Shown here one piece after another: positions 58,392 through 64,000 of a stretch of DNA of 64,000 nucleotides; position 1 is the first letter of the stretch; each line of letters begins with the position of its first letter. Position numbers and translations under genes: made by a program. Where the stretch lies: contig NC_134138.1 in NCBI RefSeq assembly GCF_033958435.1, positions 79,718,298 through 79,782,297 on the forward strand, read 5' to 3'. The notes below the pieces were generated by a model. It saw nothing but the letters and a program-made list of their open reading frames with translations. It ran no database searches and had not been told where the DNA came from. The DNA is from Carettochelys insculpta (Eukaryota; Chordata; Testudines; Carettochelyidae).

Positions 58392-59178
58392 ATTTGTAAA
58401 ATGAAAACTTGGAAATAAAGCACAAAAACCTGTCTAAAACCATTGATTTTTTTGGAGTCTTTTCTGTCTACCACAAGCTTCTGTTTAGCTACAGGTGTAT
58501 GTTTTATGTTTCTGTCAAATCCAAACTATACCTTGGTGACCCTTCAAACTCTACAACATTAACCCATCACTAATTATGACATAATGATCTCTCTGTGTGT
58601 TCTGCACACCGGGAGGGGTATCATGGCTCTCCTCGTTGCATTTGTCAAGCTGACCACCTCTCACTGGTATCCTAGAAGTTAGAATAAATTAATACTTCAC
58701 TGAATAGTGGATTTTAATTTTTATCCACTATCCTATCATCTATTCAAGGCTTTCACTTGCATGCATGGGACCAGGTTGCTGCTTGACCAGCCATAATGAG
58801 GAAAGGGTTTTACATATCAATGTCGTGAACAAAAGCAAGCAGGATCCTGCCAAGTGGCCTTTGATGGTATGGAGGGGCATTTCTTTCTTTTCCTTCTAAA
58901 AACATTATAGAATATCAAATGGCAGATATTAGAGTGACAGCTTCTGTTTTCATAGTCTATTGAGAAGTTAACAAAGTAAAGAAGATACAATCATTCAAAT
59001 AAAGCAGGATATGAAGCAGGCTGAGGCTTGTACTAAAAATGCATAAAGTTATTTCACTAAAAGACAGACACTTGCCCATGGCAGGTGCAAAACTCAGGCA
59101 GTGCTCTTATTGCCTCAAGTAAAGGACAAAACCTGCAGAAAATGTTGAAACTTGTTCTAAGCCTCCTCAGCAACCATT

Positions 59179-59221
<43 letters not shown>

Positions 59222-60769
59222 AATACTTTAAGTTCTGTCTTCATTGTCTGCCAACAAAGATTGTGGTTTGCAAGCTCAGGGAGGGAAAGCTGGAGGGGGG
59301 CAGAAAAGAGGTTTCTTGGAGTCTTTGAATCAGTAGATATTTGAGGACATGGATGCTATGGTAGAATTTTAAAAAATGTGTCTGCAAGATGCTTTGGTGT
59401 AAACCAAAAAAGGACAATATTTGAAGTGACTGTCTGACTCTGCACTGAATGAACTAAATATGTCATCCTCCCACCGGGATCTTGGTTCCTGCTGAAAATC
59501 CCTTTTTGTGCTTATATTCCTGGTTTCCAAACCTTGTATGTGTTCTATTTCTGGTATTTCAGGTGTTTGAGACTGGGTTTCTAAGCTGTACCATCCTGTC
59601 TTAGGGCTAAATTGTGGCATGTAGCCACGGCACTGTGCAGCTGTTGGTAGAGAATCATGTCACTACCGGGGAAGCATCAGGGAGAGTTCTACCCCTGACA
59701 GCCACCCACCAAGACTTCCAAACATGGGTATGTAAAGTTAAGGTGTTGGATTCATATCTGGGTCCCTGAATGACTGGCCTGACTTTCAAAGGTACGGAGC
59801 TCCTGTTCTTGAAAATCTTGGCCTCTGTGCCACCTAAAAGTCTCCAGCTGCACAAGGAAGGAGAGGGAAGAGCAGTTCAGATATACCTTAAAGGAATGCA
59901 GCAACCATCATGGAGAATGAGCTGAAGCCCTGGCTTCAAGTAATCCCTCCCTGCCCCTACCAGACATTCTCTCCTGGAGGAAAGCAAATTGTTAGTAGTT
60001 TCCTGCACTCCCTCAGCACAAGGGCTGCAGTCTGGGACAATCTTTCCGCAAGCCATATTGGAAGAGGAATTTCTTTCTTCCTGACCCTACAGCATTGTCA
60101 CATAAGACTTGTGGGGCTTGACTTTGCCACTCATGCTGCATAGGGCCATAAAAACTCTGTTGGAGAATTTGCCAACATCCACCAAATTTCTTTTTTAAAT
60201 CTGCAGTGGCTGAAGACTTGAATCAACCACACAGGGCCAAATTCCTTCCTCCCAATGAGAAGTCCCTTGCTCCAAAAGTAGTTGTACTGCTTGACTGAAA
60301 GACTCCCATTGACCTGAATGGATTTACCTTAGTATTTACTCAGCCTTTTTTTAAACACTATCCAAAATCACCTCTATTTCCTCCTCCCCTCCTCTCTGCA
60401 ACCCAACTGCAAACAGATCACATCTCCTCAGCTCCTGCTGGCGAGAAAATAATGTGAAGTTGGTGCCATCCCCTAGTCTCCAGACAGTCTCTTCAATGGG
60501 GTTACGAGAGACTAGCTAATCTGTGGGAAAGCAAAAGGAAAAAAGGTCATCTTACCAGCCAGCAAGGCTTAATATCAGTCAACCAAAACATTGACATATT
60601 CCCTGCCTCTCAGCCCAGGTTCTCTGGCATAAAGTGTTTTCCACTGTTGCCACACACTTTAATAGCTACAACATTCCTCTATGGAAGTGCTTGATTAGAG
60701 CATACACACACATGAAACGCAGGGCCCCTCAGTGTATAGGTCTTGTGTAACTTTAGTCTGGCATCATTC
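58392..60769. other. Unannotated stretch with a GT microsatellite
   Basis: Aside from (GT)n at 59,185-59,221 and a faint old-repeat piece at 59,775-59,825 ('ggcctgactttcaaagg'), nothing is recognised. Confidence 0.5.
59185..59221. repeat. (GT)n microsatellite
   Basis: About 15 GT units followed by GCGCGCG. Likely length-variable between individuals. Confidence 0.95.
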
Positions 60770-61115
60770 AAACTGGCCCTCAGACACGGGGAGGCAAAGG
60801 GGGCAATTGCTCTGAGGCCTGGCAACTCAAAGGGGAGACAGGTTCTGGCAGCTGCTGCTGCAGTATCAGTAGTGTGGCTAGTGCCTCAAGCTCTTAAAAT
60901 GGCCACCAGAGCCCCGTGCTGAAAGGCTGGGCCACATGCTCCAAGCTGTACTAAAGGCTGGGTGGGAGAGGGCATGCCCTGCTCTGGGCAGCACTGAGGG
61001 CCAGCTGCTCTTGGCCCTGCCCCTTCCACCCTCAGTCCCACCCCTTCTGTGGAGTGTGGAGCTGGGTCCTCCACCATGATGCTCAAGGGCCCACAGAGGC
61101 TGTGAGCTCCTCTGC
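60770..61115. repeat. GC-rich interspersed repeat, class unknown
   Basis: 'ggccctcagacacggggagg', 'caaagggggcaattgctctg' and 'ggcctggcaactcaaagggg' look like an amniote repeat I have seen with CAGGGGCCCGACAATT-type text. Its composition differs sharply from its flanks. No ends could be paired. Confidence 0.35.
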
Positions 61116-63119
61116 ATTTAAATGCAGTCACGGCTCATGCATTCTCAATAGAGGTACCACAGACACTGTAAATAGGTCATTGTGCAGTCAGCTGCAACTG
61201 AGGCAAGGCCGCAAGGATTCCACGGAAGCTTGTGCAGGGAACAATTCTTCCAGCTCTGCCGCAACAGCCGGCAACAAACTTTATACAGCATCCAGACACA
61301 GAAATACTCAGCCAATGAACACCCTAATTAACTACTTCCACGTTAACTAATTGACAGGTGTAGATTCACATAACTGAACCTACCAGTATGCTACAACAGG
61401 ATGGTCTCCGTCCTAATAGCCGATCATTTTGGTTGAAGAACTCCCATTGCAAGTGAGAGGCAATGGAGTACATTGGGTACTGGTATTAAAGAAAATAATT
61501 CAGTTGCCTGGAAACTAGGTGTACCCAGAAACAAGCCCAGGTTCCTGCTACCATTAGAAAACAGCTCAGCCAGGGTTGTGTTATGAATTCCAGTTGAAAC
61601 TCAGCAGTTCCTTGAAGAGGCAAAAGCAGGCACTGACCTGCATGCATTTTTCCAGTCTCAGCTCTTGCTGATATGAGTAACAGACAGAAAAACAGAGAGC
61701 TTTAAAAAAAAAAAAGTTCAAATGACACAAAAATTACCTGACTCATTGCTATTATCAGAAAGTTACTGAATATTTAGAATTCTGTAACCAGGTAAAACTC
61801 ATTCCAAAAGCGGGAGGTTACACAGTCAAGGCTTCTTATCAATATACTTACCTGCAACGAAGTCCCTTAGGGCTTTGGTTTTTTATTTCCTGCCTAAACA
61901 CACACCTGTCTCTCTCGCACACACACACACACCAACAAACCGTGACTGCAGCACTTGCTTAAAGAGAGATTTCTGTGGTAAAACAGCTGCTTCTGTAACA
62001 GCTGTCTGAAAGCTGGCTCTCACTTTCATTGCCAGATATTGATTGGAAATGGCCATAAGAACGATGATGACTAGCTATTTTAAACTGAAATCCTGGTGCC
62101 TGCCCCAGCATGCATGAGGGGGCTGAAGAGTTTTGGAAGCATGGTGTTGCAGGAAGAGGAATGATTGTTGCTGATTCCTGTTCCTCTTTAACCTTCTACT
62201 CCCCAGCTTCCAGATACATTGCCATACTACCTAGTTACGTCTTTTTATCTTTCCTCACCAGACAAGAACTGTCTTTTTAATCTTCAACTATTTCTGCCAT
62301 CATCTATCCCAAACTGAGCTCCTTTAAGTTCCTGGAGTGTGTGCCTGAAGTAATTTGCCTGTCTTGAATATCACACACAGGTTTTGCAGGCTGTATCATA
62401 AAGAGAACTGATGACCAATTTCATTCCTCTGGCAAAGCTCTTCAGAATCCAGACTTGTAGCTCTTAGGCCAGGTGGAATGAAAGTTTGGTTGCCTGTATG
62501 GATTTTGTAGAGATAAAGAGGCTCAAGAAGTTATCTAGTTCATCTCACTAACCTGAAGCAGCTTCTGGGCCTGTGTCCTAGGGTAAGAGTTAAGGCTGAC
62601 ATCAGGGGAGTTTAGGATACAGAAATCCCAGCGTTGTGCAGAAAACCATGCAGTGGGTGTGGGGTGCTCAGGGGGAGTCTGGGGCTGTGTCCTCAAACTG
62701 CTGGATGTATGTGCTGGTGATGGTGGTTGACTGTGCTAATGATTATACCACTGTGCACTTCCCTACCAAATACCCAATGTCACTTCCATGTGGGTATCAG
62801 CTTCCTGGGTATGGGATTTTGGGCATCAACTACACTAAGGGTCCCTTTTTGTCAGATCTTCAATAAAGGAATCCTATGCTTTATGAAAGAATATCTGAGT
62901 TCTGCATGGCCTGAGTACCTGAAATGTGCCAGACACAGGTTCTACTGACCAGCTGGATATTGGCTGTGCAAGACAAAGTAAATTCAAGTCACAAAACTTA
63001 GGGAAAAATTACTTTTTGGTAACCTGATTAGGATAAGCCCTTGAAACTAGAAAATATTTGGCAAACAGTGATGAATAACTATCCTAACAGCAATTGGTGA
63101 GTAGAAAGGAAAGCCTCTG
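61116..63119. other. Unannotated stretch, nothing certain
   Basis: Short (AC)n at 61,918-61,932 and A11 at 61,706-61,716. At 62,636-62,880 an open frame of 76 codons is followed by TTCAATAAAGG, which might be the end of a transposon or transcript. Not assignable. Confidence 0.4.
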
Positions 63120-63240
63120 ATATGTAATCCATAACCTCCTGGTTGTGATGATCTTCACCGTCTACTCCAGAGGTCCTAGGTTTGATCCCACCCCATGATG
63201 ACTAGCAGCTATAGCTGCATCAGCGAAACAGTTTGAGCCA
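63120..63240 (+). repeat. tRNA-derived SINE fragment
   Basis: Shows 'cataacctcctggttgtgatg' (box A region, worn), 'ccgtctactccagaggtcct' (anticodon arm) and 'aggtttgatcccacc' (box B). The body after it is short. Confidence 0.5.
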
Positions 63241-63603
63241 TCCTAAATATGCATGTAAAAAAATCAGTGACATTAGGGAGTGGGCTAATGGACTGAACAT
63301 CTAGGAACAGTATGTGGTTAAGAACAGGAAATTGATGAATGCTTCACTTACAGCCTTGACAGATATCCCTTATCGCAAATGTCTTAGACCATCTCAGAAT
63401 GTCAATGAACATCTTTCCAAACACTCGCAATCCACAAACTGGGGGCAAGTCTGAATGCAAATCCTATTATATTCATTGAGTCTGTGAGACCCAACCACAT
63501 TTAGGGGCTCATTGCTCCAGGGGGAGTTCCCCAGAGAACAAAAGAGAATGCTTGCGCTACAGAATCCTTTAAGATGACACATGTAATAATGCGACAGATG
63601 GAG

Positions 63604-63812
63604 ATACATGTCTCACAGAGCTGGAAGGGAATTTGGGAGGTCATTGAGTCCAATCCCCTACCCCCTTGGCAGGACCAAGAACCATCCCTGACAATCTTTT
63701 TTTTTTTAATATGTTTGACCCAGGCTCCTAAATAGCCTCCTCAGGGAGTGAGCTCACAGCCCTGAGCTTACATGGCCAATGCTCAAGCTATTGAGCTAGC
63801 CATCCCACCCCC
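63604..63812 (-). repeat. tRNA/CR1 chimeric SINE (Cry-type), minus strand
   Basis: On the minus strand the tRNA part comes first: 'GGGATGGCTAGCTCAATAGC' with box A 'TAGCTCAATAGCTTGAGCA' and box B-like 'GGGCTGTGAGCTCACTCC'. Next come 'GAGGCTATTTAGGAGCCTGG', an A-rich joint (T10 on the plus strand) and a CR1-like 3' half with 'GGATGGTTCTTGGTCCTGCC', 'TTGGACTCAATGACCTCCC' and 'CCTTCCAGCTCTG'. tRNA-derived SINEs sharing the CR1 3' end are known from cryptodiran turtles (Cry family). The shared tail lets CR1 reverse transcriptase copy them. Confidence 0.75.
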
Positions 63813-64000
63813 AGCCACAACCAGTCACCTCAGGTTTATCTGCAAATCACTGCAAAGAGAAAATAAAATATGTCTCTATTCTTTTGGTTGGAGATGCCTT
63901 CATGATCCAGCACCTGATCCAAAGTCCTTTAAGTCAATAGAACCCTTGATTTCATGGATGTTTGGAACCAGATCCTAGTAACAACATATTGTACTATTTT
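63813..64000. other. Window end, nothing recognised
   Basis: No feature supported in the last ~190 bases. Confidence 0.5.

Noticed and set aside
1..64000. CRISPR array, operon, phage or bacterial defence system
   Set aside because: Sequence is clearly vertebrate and repeat-rich; tandem repeats found are a minisatellite and microsatellites without spacers.

Overview
The window looks like non-coding DNA from a reptile, most likely a turtle. It is intergenic or intronic, and almost everything recognisable in it is transposable-element debris. Evidence for a turtle: CR1 LINE 3' ends finishing in TTCTATGATTCTATGA-like repeats, a tRNA-derived SINE whose 3' half is CR1-like (63.6 kb, the Cry-type arrangement of cryptodiran turtles), and many Harbinger-type MITEs whose ends read TCTACACTA or GTGTAGAC. 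A Penelope-like element, MIR-like SINEs and several hAT families also fit. The turtle call is made from memory of repeat families, and I cannot name a species. No bacterial, phage or CRISPR feature is present, and I found no rRNA gene and no intact tRNA gene.

Layout. 0-6.9 kb: TIR elements, including one with a 58-bp minisatellite core and a stack of nested MITEs, plus a CR1 3' end. 7.8-13.3 kb: an old CR1, a MITE carrying a local 0.1-kb duplication, and one element inserted into an inverted copy of its own family. 13.6-15.8 kb: the 3' ends of two LINEs. 17-20.8 kb: a two-gene PIF/Harbinger relic with convergent, intron-containing Myb/SANT and DDE transposase genes. 21.9-27.3 kb: repeats, a third Harbinger remnant and CR1 tails. 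34.6-37.8 kb: a second two-gene Harbinger relic in the opposite orientation. 41-46.4 kb: TIR elements and an old hAT transposon with two younger elements inside it. 47-52.3 kb: SINEs, a hAT MITE, one possible host exon on the minus strand (49,688-49,856), a Penelope-like GIY-YIG fragment and a pogo/Tigger-type MITE. 55-64 kb: a complete Harbinger MITE, a hAT MITE with near-identical 8-bp target duplications, a GT microsatellite and tRNA-derived SINEs.

No gene is convincingly intact. Every transposon gene shows stops, frameshifts, truncation or loss of a catalytic residue. The useful content is structural: nested insertions that give relative ages, conserved splice phases in the Harbinger genes, and GC-rich tandem arrays inside TIR elements. 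Boundaries were read by eye and may be off by tens of bases unless a target-site duplication is stated.
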